A DNA stretch of 64,000 bases, taken from NCBI GenBank assembly GCA_965217205.1, contig OZ244254.1, forward strand, positions 1,302,001-1,366,000. Direction: 5' to 3'. A model generated the notes under the pieces. The model did not search any database. It was not told the origin of the DNA and saw nothing but the letters and a program-made list of their open reading frames with translations. Of this stretch, positions 43,978-52,271 are shown in pieces. This DNA comes from Maricaulis sp947259345 (GTDB taxonomy: Bacteria > Pseudomonadota > Alphaproteobacteria > Caulobacterales > Maricaulaceae). The position numbers and the translations under genes were made by a program. Position 1 is the stretch's first letter. The number at the start of each line of letters is the position of its first letter.

Positions 43978-44643
43978 TTAGCCCTCCGCCTTGCCGGTAT
44001 TCGGCAGCTTGATCTTCTTGGCGCGCGAGCCGTCATAGAGCGACGGGTCGCTCAAAACCTTGGTGCCGTGCGGCTCGGAGGCATTGCGATCCGATTGCGG
44101 ACCGTATTTGACGGTCTTGCCGGCCGCCAGATCGTCCATCAGGGCTTCCAGCTTGGCACCGTCGAGATCCTCGATGTAATGATCGCCATCGCTGTTCGCG
44201 AGCTGGATCATCGGGGCATTGGCGCACGCGCCCATGCACTCGACCTCGACCCAGGTGAACTTGCCGTCGGCGGAAATCTCGTGCTGCTTGCCGATGCGCT
44301 TCTTGCACACATCAATCAGCTCTTCCGACCCGCGCAGCATGCAGGGCGTGGTGCCGCAAACCTGAATCAGGTGCTCACCGACCGGCTCGAGATTGAACAT
44401 GGTGTAGAAAGTCGCGACCTCGTAGACGCGGATATAGGGCATGTCCAGCCGGCCCGCGATCTCGCGAAGGGCAGGCTCGCAGACCCAGCCTTCCTGCTTC
44501 TGCGCGATCCACAGCATGGGAATGACCGCCGAGGCTTTCTTGGCCTCGGGATATTTAGCCAGCCAGAATTTGATCTCGGCTTCGCTCTTCTCGTTGAAGG
44601 CGAAGCTGTCCGGCTGTTCTTTTGCCAAGCGACGAACGCTCAT
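43978..44643 (-). CDS. nuoE: NADH-quinone oxidoreductase subunit E
   Basis: Thioredoxin-like subunit binding [2Fe-2S] cluster N1a, 221 residues. The cysteine pairs are in CGTTPCMLRG (near 95) and CMGACANAP (near 135). The C-terminal tail of about 50 residues beyond the Fe-S domain (from KTVKYGPQSDRN) is typical of alphaproteobacterial and mitochondrial-type proteins. Its start overlaps the stop of the inserted lipoprotein gene by 4 bp. Confidence 0.95.
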   Translation of the reverse strand: MSVRRLAKEQPDSFAFNEKSEAEIKFWLAKYPEAKKASAVIPMLWIAQKQEGWVCEPALREIAGRLDMPYIRVYEVATFYTMFNLEPVGEHLIQVCGTTPCMLRGSEELIDVCKKRIGKQHEISADGKFTWVEVECMGACANAPMIQLANSDGDHYIEDLDGAKLEALMDDLAAGKTVKYGPQSDRNASEPHGTKVLSDPSLYDGSRAKKIKLPNTGKAEG

Positions 44644-45107
44644 TCATCATCCCCTGTGGCGATGTCAGTCTCGCGGCGATCAGTGATCACCTCGGACCGT
44701 TCCGGATGAAAAGCTTCACACCAGGCCTGAGCGTCGGCGATAGCCGCCTCGATCCCTGCCCGGCTTCCATTATGCGGAAAATCCGCATGATCCATTTCGG
44801 ACGTCACGCTGACGCGGATCCGCCCCTGGGAATCGACCCGGCCGAGGCTGTGCTCTTCCAGGATCGCGCCCACAACATGGTCGTACTCGGCCGCGGCGAC
44901 CGTGGTGTTGCATGAACCGCACAGCGCTTCACCGCCGGACATGCGACAGCCCATCAGGGCCACCTCGGAATAGACCGGTGCCGCGTCCGGCGCGGCTTCC
45001 AGCACAGCCCAGTCATAGGCGGCGCGGGTTTCGGCATCGATACCATTCCCACCACCTGAACAGGCTGCGACCGCGATCAGCGGAAGTATGGCAAGGCCAT
45101 GCTTCAT
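44640..45107 (-). CDS. Predicted cysteine-containing lipoprotein inside the nuo operon
   Basis: 155-residue protein of unknown function encoded between nuoD and nuoE. It overlaps nuoE by 4 bp and nuoD by one base, so it is certainly in the operon. It has a lipoprotein signal (MKHGLAILPLIAVAAC, lipid-bearing Cys16) followed by a Gly/Ser linker. The mature part holds Cys54, Cys63 and Cys66 (CRMSGGEALCGSC) plus Cys130, which could form disulfides or bind a metal, and several His. I do not recognise the family. A role in complex I assembly or an envelope neighbour function is only inference from position. Confidence 0.8.
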   Translation of the reverse strand: MKHGLAILPLIAVAACSGGGNGIDAETRAAYDWAVLEAAPDAAPVYSEVALMGCRMSGGEALCGSCNTTVAAAEYDHVVGAILEEHSLGRVDSQGRIRVSVTSEMDHADFPHNGSRAGIEAAIADAQAWCEAFHPERSEVITDRRETDIATGDDE

Positions 45108-46315
45108 CAGCGGTCGATCTCCCCGAACACAACATCCAGCGAACCGATGATCGCGGAGACATCGGCCAGCATGTGGCCCTTGCTCATGTAATCCATGGCG
45201 GCGAGATGGGCGAAGCCCGGTGCGCGAATCTTCAGGCGGTAAGGCTTGTTCGAGCCATCCGAGACGAGATAGACGCCGAATTCGCCCTTGGGCGCCTCAA
45301 CAGCGACATAGACCTCGCCCTCCTCTACCCGAACACCTTCGGTATAGAGCTTGAAGTGCTGGATCAGCGCTTCCATCGAGCGCTTCATTTCGGCCCGGCG
45401 CGGCGGCGAGAACTTGCTGTCAGTGGCCAGCACCTCGCCCGCATTCTCGTCCTTCATGAGCCAGTCACAACACTGGATCATGATCTTCACGCTCTCGCGC
45501 ATCTCTTCCATGCGGCAGAGATAGCGATCATAGCAATCGCCATTCTTGCCGACGGGGATGTCGAACTTGAGCTCGTCATAGACCGAATAGGGCTGCGAAC
45601 GGCGCAGGTCCCAGGCCAGGCCCGAGCCGCGCACCATGACGCCGGAGAAACCCCAGGCCAGCACGTCTTCCTTGGTGACAACGCCGATATCGACATTGCG
45701 CTGCTTGAAGATGCGGTTCTCGGTGAGAAGGCTGTCGATATCGTCCAGCTTGGCCGGGAATTGGTCACACCAGGCGCGAATGTCCTCGACCAGCTTCATC
45801 GGCAGGTCCTGATGGACGCCGCCGGGACGGAAATAATGGGCGTGCATGCGCGAGCCGGAGGCGCGCTCGTAGAAGACCATCAGCTTTTCGCGCTCTTCAA
45901 AACCCCAGAGCGGCGGCGTCAGCGCGCCGACATCCATGGCCTGCGTGGTCACATTGAGCAGATGGTTCAGCACTCGGCCGATCTCGCAATAGAGCACACG
46001 GACATACTCGCCGCGCTTGGGCACGGTGATGCCGGCCAGCTTTTCCGCGGCCATGCAGAAGGCGTGCTCCTGGTTCATCGGCGCGACATAGTCGAGACGG
46101 TCGAAATAGCCGATGCCCTGGAGATAGGTCTTGTGCTCCAGGAGTTTCTCGGTGCCGCGATGCAGGAGACCGATATGCGGGTCGACGCGCTCGACGACCT
46201 CACCATCCAGCTCCAGCACCAGACGCAGCACACCGTGCGCAGCCGGGTGCTGGGGACCGAAATTGATCGTGAAATTGCGTTCGGACTTGCCGGTTTCGAT
46301 CAGGTCGTCAGCCAT
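45107..46315 (-). CDS. nuoD: NADH-quinone oxidoreductase subunit D
   Basis: The 49-kDa-type subunit of complex I that forms the quinone site with NuoB, 402 residues. Starts with the family motif NFTINFGPQHPAAHGVLRLVLELDGE, including the conserved HPAAHG loop. The C-terminal end IIGSLDVVFGEIDR is also diagnostic. It is separate from NuoC, unlike the NuoCD fusion of E. coli. It is 2 bp from nuoC. Confidence 0.96.
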   Translation of the reverse strand: MADDLIETGKSERNFTINFGPQHPAAHGVLRLVLELDGEVVERVDPHIGLLHRGTEKLLEHKTYLQGIGYFDRLDYVAPMNQEHAFCMAAEKLAGITVPKRGEYVRVLYCEIGRVLNHLLNVTTQAMDVGALTPPLWGFEEREKLMVFYERASGSRMHAHYFRPGGVHQDLPMKLVEDIRAWCDQFPAKLDDIDSLLTENRIFKQRNVDIGVVTKEDVLAWGFSGVMVRGSGLAWDLRRSQPYSVYDELKFDIPVGKNGDCYDRYLCRMEEMRESVKIMIQCCDWLMKDENAGEVLATDSKFSPPRRAEMKRSMEALIQHFKLYTEGVRVEEGEVYVAVEAPKGEFGVYLVSDGSNKPYRLKIRAPGFAHLAAMDYMSKGHMLADVSAIIGSLDVVFGEIDR

Positions 46316-46317
46316 GC

Positions 46318-46935
46318 TCAGCCACCCTTCTGGCCGTCTTGGGCCTTTTCATCGCCCGGAATGATGTATTTGGCACCTTCCCACGGGCTCATGAAATCAA
46401 AGTCGCGATATTCCTGGACCAGTTCGACGGGCTCGTAGACGACCCGTTTCTGCTCTTCATCCCAGCGCACTTCGACATAGCCGGTGAGCGGGAAGTCCTT
46501 GCGCAGCGGATAGCCCTCGAAACCGTAATCGGTCAGCAGGCGGCGCAGGTCCGGATGATCGGCGAAGACGATGCCATACATGTCGAAGGCTTCGCGCTCG
46601 AACCAGTCGGCCACCGGATAGACCGGGATCACCGTTGGAACCGGCGTCTCCTCATCCGTCGACAATTTCACGCGGATACGGTGATTCTGGTGCATGGAGA
46701 GCAGGTGATAGACGACCTCGAAGCGCTGGGCGCGCTGCGGATAGTCGACACCACAAATGTCGATCAGGGTCGTAAAACGGCAGGCCGGATCATCCCGCAA
46801 CCAGGTCAGCACGGCTTCGATGCGGTCACGATGGATTTCAACCGTCAGCTCGCCATTGGCGATCGACCAGCCGGTGACGGCCGCATCCTGGGCGTTGGCA
46901 ATATGCTCGCCGAGAACCTTGAGGGCTTCGCTCAT
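46318..46935 (-). CDS. nuoC: NADH-quinone oxidoreductase subunit C
   Basis: The 30-kDa-type subunit, 205 residues from the ATG at 46935 (MSEALKVLGEHIANAQ). The open frame extends upstream to 47142 but that part is nuoB in another frame. Family motifs are FTTLIDICGVDYPQRAQRFEVVYHLLS and the signature EREAFDMYGIVFADHPDLRRLLTDYGFEGYPLRKDFP. It lies 13 bp after nuoB. Confidence 0.95.
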   Translation of the reverse strand: MSEALKVLGEHIANAQDAAVTGWSIANGELTVEIHRDRIEAVLTWLRDDPACRFTTLIDICGVDYPQRAQRFEVVYHLLSMHQNHRIRVKLSTDEETPVPTVIPVYPVADWFEREAFDMYGIVFADHPDLRRLLTDYGFEGYPLRKDFPLTGYVEVRWDEEQKRVVYEPVELVQEYRDFDFMSPWEGAKYIIPGDEKAQDGQKGG

Positions 46936-46948
46936 ATCCCGTTCTCTC

Positions 46949-47515
46949 CTAGCGCTCGATCGAGCCTTCGCGGCGGATCTTCTTTTGCAATTGCAAAATG
47001 CCGTAGACCAGGGCTTCCGCGGTCGGCGGGCAACCCGGGACATAGACGTCCACCGGAACGATACGGTCGCAGCCACGCACGACCGAGTATGAGTAATGGT
47101 AATAGCCGCCGCCATTGGCGCACGACCCCATCGAGATGACATAGCGCGGCTCGGGCATCTGGTCGTAGACCTTGCGCAGGGCCGGCGCCATCTTGTTGGT
47201 CAACGTACCCGCGACGATCATCACGTCCGACTGGCGCGGGGAGGCCCGCGGCGCGAAACCGAAGCGTTCGACGTCATAACGCGGCATCGAGGCCTGCATC
47301 ATTTCCACGGCGCAGCAGGCGAGACCGAAAGTCATCCACATCAGCGAGCCGGTCCGGGCCCAGGTGACGAGATCATCGGCGGCCGCAACCACGAATCCCT
47401 TGTCGGCCAGCGCATCGCTGACGCCGTCAAAGAACGGGTCGTGCTTCTTCGGGTCATAGCCGGGAACGGTTGCGCGCCCAGCCATGCCGGCATGAGGGGT
47501 CAGGTCAGATGCCAT
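46949..47515 (-). CDS. nuoB: NADH-quinone oxidoreductase subunit B
   Basis: Binds the terminal cluster N2 that reduces quinone, 188 residues. N2 ligands are the tandem cysteines in FGLACCAVEMM (near residue 65) plus GSCANGGGYYHYSYSV and VPGCPPTAEAL. About 20 extra N-terminal residues come before the conserved core. It is 6 bp after nuoA. Confidence 0.96.
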   Translation of the reverse strand: MASDLTPHAGMAGRATVPGYDPKKHDPFFDGVSDALADKGFVVAAADDLVTWARTGSLMWMTFGLACCAVEMMQASMPRYDVERFGFAPRASPRQSDVMIVAGTLTNKMAPALRKVYDQMPEPRYVISMGSCANGGGYYHYSYSVVRGCDRIVPVDVYVPGCPPTAEALVYGILQLQKKIRREGSIER

Positions 47516-47521
47516 TTTGGA

Positions 47522-47890
47522 CTACTCCCAATCCAGCGCGCCTTTTCTCAGCTCGTAAACGAAGCCGATGGTCAAAACAGCGAGGAAAACCATCATCGAC
47601 CAGAACTCAAAGGGGCCGAGATGCTCACGAAGGGTCACCGCCCAAGGAAAGAGGAAGGCGACCTCGAGGTCAAAGATGATGAAGAGGATGGCGACCAGGT
47701 AGAAGCGCACATCAAACTTCATCCGGGCGTCGTCAAAGGCGTTGAAACCGCACTCATAGGTCGACACCTTTTCCGGATCCGGCCGCGAAGGGGCGATCAC
47801 AAAAGCGGCAACCATGAACCCGATCCCGATCGCCGCGGCAATCGCGAAGAAAATCAGAATGGGCAGGTATTCCAGGAGCAATGCGTCCAT
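47522..47890 (-). CDS. nuoA: NADH-quinone oxidoreductase subunit A
   Basis: First gene of the complex I operon; a 122-residue protein with three membrane helices and the acidic loop YECGFNAFDDARMKFDVRFYLVAILFIIFDLE, which includes the quinone-chamber loop with its Cys. I chose the ATG at 47890 (MDALLLEYLPI); the frame to 47962 adds non-conserved sequence. The operon promoter should be in 47891-48150, where I see no unambiguous -35/-10. Confidence 0.95.
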   Translation of the reverse strand: MDALLLEYLPILIFFAIAAAIGIGFMVAAFVIAPSRPDPEKVSTYECGFNAFDDARMKFDVRFYLVAILFIIFDLEVAFLFPWAVTLREHLGPFEFWSMMVFLAVLTIGFVYELRKGALDWE

Positions 47891-48150
47891 CGCCAAGCCT
47901 CGCCTTGAAGAGCGTCCGGTAAGGTGCGGGAGGCCTCGGTATGGCTGGCTGGATACGCGCAAACGCGAATCGCGAACACCAGAAAGGCCCCCTGCCCGAT
48001 TTGGCGCGGAAGCTAGAGCGCAGAGACGCTCGGAGCAAGGGCTAAAGACCGCCTGACATCAGTTCCTTGTGTCGCGGTCCGGGGAGAAGGAAGCTCAGTT
48101 GCGAGCTATTTGCAACTACTCTTTTCGGAACTTTGCAGGTCCGACGCGTT

Positions 48151-48600
48151 TCAACGACCCAGTCCCAGCACAGAAAGCCAGAATGAGGACCGGAAAAACG
48201 GCGAGCGCAGACTGAAGGCCCGATCTGGAAAGACGTGCCAGGGCTTGTATCCCCAGCCGCTCACCAAAGACCGGGCATCCGCTCCGAAGCCTTCGGCCTG
48301 GGCGGCTGCGATGGCTGCCCGGCGAGAACACCAGGTCGAACGCGCCGCGCGAAACCGGGCCAGAGCCTCCCCGCTCAGCCCGCGTGCGAGGCGGACAGAA
48401 TGTCGCAAGGCCCGAAATTCGCGATGCCGCGCCAAGCTGTCGAGGCAAAGGAGCACGGCACCGATCACGCATAATCCGCCCCACCACAGCGGCGCGTGCA
48501 GCCGCACCAGAGCCATACAACACACGGCCAGGAGGAGGGGCGGCCATGTGGCACGGAAGAACCAGAGTTGATTCTTGAAGGTCCGGAAAAAGCGTTTCAT
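48151..48600 (-). CDS. Hypothetical small membrane protein
   Basis: 149-residue frame starting MKRFFRTFKNQLWFFRATW. It has one long or two short hydrophobic segments (about residues 18-55), a basic central region rich in Arg and Ala, and an aromatic C-terminal third (WGYKPWHVFPDRAF). The ATG at 48600 is preceded by AGAG at a usable distance; the open frame extends to 48678 without better support. I do not recognise a family. It is located upstream of nuo on the same strand and divergent from the next small gene. Confidence 0.55.
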   Translation of the reverse strand: MKRFFRTFKNQLWFFRATWPPLLLAVCCMALVRLHAPLWWGGLCVIGAVLLCLDSLARHREFRALRHSVRLARGLSGEALARFRAARSTWCSRRAAIAAAQAEGFGADARSLVSGWGYKPWHVFPDRAFSLRSPFFRSSFWLSVLGLGR

Positions 48601-48735
48601 CGCTCTGCTATCGCGTGCGGAGTCCGAACCGCCTAGCGGGACAGGTGTGCCGGCGATCCCGCCCCCTGGGACCATCAAGTGTTGAAAACCACGCAGTCAG
48701 GGCTAGCTGAGGACTTGGAAATCAGGGAGATCAAT

Positions 48736-48864
48736 ATGACCAAGCTGACGACCAATGAAGCTCGACAGGGCGAGAGCGGCCACCATGTCCGTTGGATTCT
48801 GGGCGTGTCTCTGACCCTCGCCATCCTGGCGCTGGCGGTCCTGTTCGGGATGACCGGCAGCTAA
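48736..48864 (+). CDS. 42-residue single-pass membrane protein
   Basis: Short frame with a good ribosome site (GGGAGA, 48725-48730) five bases before the ATG. A polar N-terminal half (MTKLTTNEARQGESGHHVRW) is followed by one clear membrane helix (ILGVSLTLAILALAVLFG) and the end MTGS. The family is not recognised. It lies 90 bp upstream of the DUF599 gene on the same strand and may share its transcript. Confidence 0.6.
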   Translation: MTKLTTNEARQGESGHHVRWILGVSLTLAILALAVLFGMTGS

Positions 48865-48954
48865 ATGGGCGCTTTTCGGCGGACGGGCCCCAAAAGGCCT
48901 TGCCTGGCCTGACGGCCCGTGGCTGCATGGCCCTGGGTAATCAGGGTCGTCTCA

Positions 48955-49689
48955 ATGCTGTCAGACTATTATGGCGTGATCGGGTTCTTCGTGATTGCCG
49001 CCGGCTTTTCTTGGCTGGTCGATCACAGCCCATTGTCTCATCGCACCCTGTCGCGCCGGATGGATGTTCACCGCAAAGAGTGGATGCAGCACATGGCGCG
49101 CCGCTCGGTGCGGATCATGGACAGCCAGATCATTGCCGGCCTGCAGAACGGGATCGCCTTCTTCGCTTCGACAGCATTGCTGGGAATCGGCGCCGCCTTC
49201 ACGCTCATCACCGCGCTCGACCCGGTGATGTCGGCTGTCGCAGATGTTCCCTTTCTCGACACCACGTCACGCATCCAGTGGGAAGTCATGTCGCTGGGCC
49301 TGCTGGTGATCTATGCCTATGCCTTCTTCAAGTTCGGCTGGGCCTACCGGTTGGTCAATTATTCCGCCATGCTACTGGGCGCGACCCCGGACATTCCGCG
49401 CGATAATGACGTCACAACCGACGCCTTGCGCAGCGCCTATCGCGCCGGCGCCATGAATGTGGTCGCCGGACGGCAATTCAATCGCGGACTGCGCGCCCTC
49501 TTCTTGTCGATCGGCTATCTCGCCTGGATCGCAGGCCCCCTTGCCCAGATCGGCGTGACCCTCCTTGTCGCCGGCCTCTTATTGTCGCGGCAGTTCTTCT
49601 CGCCCGCCCTGGCAGCCCTGTCTGCTGGAGACGATGCAATGGGCAGCGTGGCCATGCCCGCATCGGATGACACGCACCGCGAAGCCTGA
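48955..49689 (+). CDS. DUF599 family membrane protein
   Basis: 244-residue inner-membrane protein with about four hydrophobic segments (roughly 5-22, 70-95, 115-140 and 190-225). It contains the DUF599 features HRKEWMQHMARR, QIIAGLQNGIAFFASTALLGIG and FFKFGWAYRLVNY. The ATG at 48955 is preferred; a GTG at 48919 would add 12 residues. The biochemical role of DUF599 is unknown. It has a polar tail of about 20 residues after the last helix. Confidence 0.8.
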   Translation: MLSDYYGVIGFFVIAAGFSWLVDHSPLSHRTLSRRMDVHRKEWMQHMARRSVRIMDSQIIAGLQNGIAFFASTALLGIGAAFTLITALDPVMSAVADVPFLDTTSRIQWEVMSLGLLVIYAYAFFKFGWAYRLVNYSAMLLGATPDIPRDNDVTTDALRSAYRAGAMNVVAGRQFNRGLRALFLSIGYLAWIAGPLAQIGVTLLVAGLLLSRQFFSPALAALSAGDDAMGSVAMPASDDTHREA

Positions 49690-49787
49690 ACTCGGCGCCG
49701 CGAATCGCCTCGCTCTTACAAACCATTGCAGTGGGCCACCAAATACGTCCAAACTCCCGACCAGTTGAAACGCGGGGGAGAGACGCG

Positions 49788-51341
49788 ATGAGCATCGGAT
49801 CAGCCATTCTCAATTCGGTCGAGAAGGCCGGCAACAAATTGCCCGACCCGGTGACCATATTCCTGGTCCTGATCGGTGTCGTCATGCTGGCTTCGCTGGC
49901 GCTAGCCGGCCTTGGCACGGCGGTCGACCACCCGGTGACCGGCGAAACGATTTCCGTTATCAATCTTCTGACCGGCAGCCAATTGCAGACCCTGCTTGTC
50001 GGCATGCCGGGCGTGCTCACGGGTTTTGCGCCGCTCGGCATGGTGCTGGTCGTGATGATCGGCGCAGGCATCGCTGAGAAGACCGGCCTATTGTCCGCCG
50101 GCATGCGAGTCATGGTGTCCGGCGCGCCGCGCGTCCTGCTTACCCCGGTCCTCGTCTTTGCCGGTGTGATGGGCAATCTGGCCGTTGATTCAGGCTATAT
50201 CGTCATGGTCCCGCTCGGCGCTGTCGTGTTCGCGGCTGCTGGACGCCACCCGATCGCCGGCATCGCCGCTGTTTTCGCGGGCGTATCCGCCGGGTTCTCG
50301 GCCAATCTGGTGGTTACCTCGCTCGAACCGCTCCTGTTCGGCATCACCCAAACAGCCGCCCAGTCCATCGAGCCGGGCTGGACGCTGAATAATCTGGACA
50401 ATTACTATTTCACTTTCGCGCTCACCCCGATCCTGGTTGCCGTGGGCACGCTTGTGAACGACCACATCGTCGAGCCACGCCTCGGCGAATGGAAACGACC
50501 GGATGATTTCGCCGCGCCGGAAGGCGACGGCACGCTTAGCGCCAATGAGCGAAAGGGCTTGGCCTGGGCCGGCATCTCCTTGCTGGTGATCGGTGCGGTT
50601 GTTCTGGTGCTCACAATCCCTTCCAACGGGATACTGCGCGACGCGAATGGCGGACTGGGCCCCTTCTTCCAGTCCATTGTAGCCATCCTGATGATCGCCT
50701 TTCTGGTGTCCGGCACGCTCTACGGCATCGCCGTCGGCAATGTGAAATCGGACAAGGATGTTGTGGCCCTTGGCACACGATCGATGGCCGATATGGGCGG
50801 ATACATCATCCTTGCCTTTGCCATGGCGCACTTCATCTTTCTCTTCGGCGCCTCGGAAATGGACACCGTGATCGCGATTTCCGGCGCGGAAGGGCTGCAA
50901 TCGCTGAACCTGCCAGCCCCGTTGCTGATTGTCGGCATGGTCCTGCTGGTCGCCCTCCTCAACCTCTTCATGGGTTCAGCCTCGGCGAAATGGGCGCTGC
51001 TGGCACCAGTCTTCGTGCCGATGCTGATGCTGCTGGGAATTTCACCGGAAGGATCGACGCTGGCCTATCGGATGGGGGACCAAGCGACAAATATCATCAC
51101 GCCGCTCATGCCGTATTTGCCGCTGATCCTGATCTTCTGTCAGCGCTATGTGCCGGAGTTCGGCCTCGGCAGCCTCATCGCGGTCATGCTGCCCTATTCA
51201 ATGGCCATTCTGGTCTCGTCACTGGCCATGATCTTCGTCTGGTTCGCCTTTGACCTGCCGCTGGGGCCGGACGATGCGAGCTTCACCTACGAGGTCCCGG
51301 CCGCTGCGAGCGCTCCGGCCGAAGCCGGGACAGGCGGCTGA
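49788..51341 (+). CDS. AbgT-family transporter (copy 2)
   Basis: 517-residue AbgT permease preceded by a strong GGGGGAGAG ribosome site; the upstream extension to 49731 is not supported. It shares with copy 1 the GFAPLGMVLVVMIGAGIAEKTGLLSAGMRVMVSGAPR block, the SGYIVMVPLGAVVF block and a C-terminal NIITPLMPYLPLILIFCQRY, on an otherwise diverged sequence. Substrate is unknown: p-aminobenzoyl-glutamate import or antimetabolite export are the known activities. No metallopeptidase partner is nearby. Confidence 0.9.
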   Translation: MSIGSAILNSVEKAGNKLPDPVTIFLVLIGVVMLASLALAGLGTAVDHPVTGETISVINLLTGSQLQTLLVGMPGVLTGFAPLGMVLVVMIGAGIAEKTGLLSAGMRVMVSGAPRVLLTPVLVFAGVMGNLAVDSGYIVMVPLGAVVFAAAGRHPIAGIAAVFAGVSAGFSANLVVTSLEPLLFGITQTAAQSIEPGWTLNNLDNYYFTFALTPILVAVGTLVNDHIVEPRLGEWKRPDDFAAPEGDGTLSANERKGLAWAGISLLVIGAVVLVLTIPSNGILRDANGGLGPFFQSIVAILMIAFLVSGTLYGIAVGNVKSDKDVVALGTRSMADMGGYIILAFAMAHFIFLFGASEMDTVIAISGAEGLQSLNLPAPLLIVGMVLLVALLNLFMGSASAKWALLAPVFVPMLMLLGISPEGSTLAYRMGDQATNIITPLMPYLPLILIFCQRYVPEFGLGSLIAVMLPYSMAILVSSLAMIFVWFAFDLPLGPDDASFTYEVPAAASAPAEAGTGG

Positions 51342-51363
51342 GACCAACACAGACAACCGGCAA

Positions 51364-51437
51364 TGGTCCCGGCCAAAACGCGATGTTAACGCAAGTGCAT
51401 TAGCAATGCTCTTTTCATCAGTTGCTGGCCGGGACCA
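51364..51437 (+). promoter_or_regulatory. Inverted repeat covering the EAL gene start
   Basis: Perfect 12-bp inverted repeat TGGTCCCGGCCA (51364-51375) and TGGCCGGGACCA (51426-51437), with the second arm ending on the A of the EAL gene's ATG. The 50-base loop contains a smaller hairpin, GCATT-AGC-AATGC (51397-51409). In RNA this would bury the ribosome-binding region (GGCCGGG) in a GC-rich stem, so it is a candidate translational switch. It does not match a c-di-GMP riboswitch that I can recognise. Confidence 0.55.
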
Positions 51438-52270
51438 TGGAAAAAATCGACAAAGAAGCGGCGTGCGATTTATGCCGCACGCGAGGTAATACACGGTTCG
51501 CTCCGGCCATCCGGATGGCCTTCCAGCCGATTGTCGACATTGAGGCCGGCCGTGTCTTCGCCCACGAGGCGCTTGTCCGCGGTGCAAATGGCGAGGGTGC
51601 AGTGCATGTCCTGTCACAGGTCACCGACGAGAACCGCTATAATTTCGATCAGACCTGCCGCGTCACCGCGATCAAGACCGCCAGCCGTATTGAGCTCCAG
51701 ACGCCAATCAGCATCAATTTCATGCCCAATGCCGTCTATGAGCCGGCAAACTGCATCCGGGCGACCCTGGGCGCCGCTGCCAAGACGGGCTTTGCCCTCG
51801 ACCGGATCATCTTCGAATTCACCGAAGGCGAAGACATGACTGGCAGCGACAAGCTCAACGAGATCATTCAGGAATATGCCCGCCACGGCCTGCGCACCGC
51901 AATCGACGATTTCGGCGCCGGCTATTCCGGCCTCAACAAGCTGGCCGAGTTGCAGCCGGACTATGTCAAACTGGATATGGACCTTACCCGCAATCTCGAT
52001 CTGGATCGCCGCCGCAGGGCGATCGTGCGCCACACGGCGCGCCTGTGCGAGGAGCTCGGGATCCAGGTTATTGCCGAAGGCATCGAGACGGTGGCTGAAA
52101 TAGCCGCGGTCCGGGATGCCGGTATCCAGCTCGTACAGGGCTATGTCTTCAGCAAGCCCCGGCTGGAGGAAGGGTTTCGCGACAGCGAAATCCTCCGCGC
52201 CTTCCTGCCGTCAACGACGCAGGGCGCGCCGCGGACTAGCCACGACACGCCCCTGCGATCAACCGGCTGA
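51437..52270 (+). CDS. Stand-alone EAL-domain cyclic-di-GMP phosphodiesterase
   Basis: 277-residue protein, almost entirely one EAL domain. The motif residues appear intact: EALVRG at 44-49, INFMPN, FEFTEGE, IDDFGAGYSG, VKLDMD, AEGIET and QGYVFSKP. It should therefore hydrolyse c-di-GMP. There is no GGDEF, PAS or membrane segment. A short N-terminal piece has a CDLC cysteine pair (10-13) that might sense redox or bind a metal; that is speculation. The start at 51437 lies in one arm of a 12-bp inverted repeat. Convergent with rhlE, with stops one base apart. Confidence 0.9.
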   Translation: MEKIDKEAACDLCRTRGNTRFAPAIRMAFQPIVDIEAGRVFAHEALVRGANGEGAVHVLSQVTDENRYNFDQTCRVTAIKTASRIELQTPISINFMPNAVYEPANCIRATLGAAAKTGFALDRIIFEFTEGEDMTGSDKLNEIIQEYARHGLRTAIDDFGAGYSGLNKLAELQPDYVKLDMDLTRNLDLDRRRRAIVRHTARLCEELGIQVIAEGIETVAEIAAVRDAGIQLVQGYVFSKPRLEEGFRDSEILRAFLPSTTQGAPRTSHDTPLRSTG

Positions 52271-52271
52271 T

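Noticed and set aside
51342..51436. Cyclic-di-GMP (GEMM) riboswitch upstream of the EAL gene
   Set aside because: The region has a strong inverted repeat but I do not see the conserved GEMM core or tetraloop-receptor arrangement.
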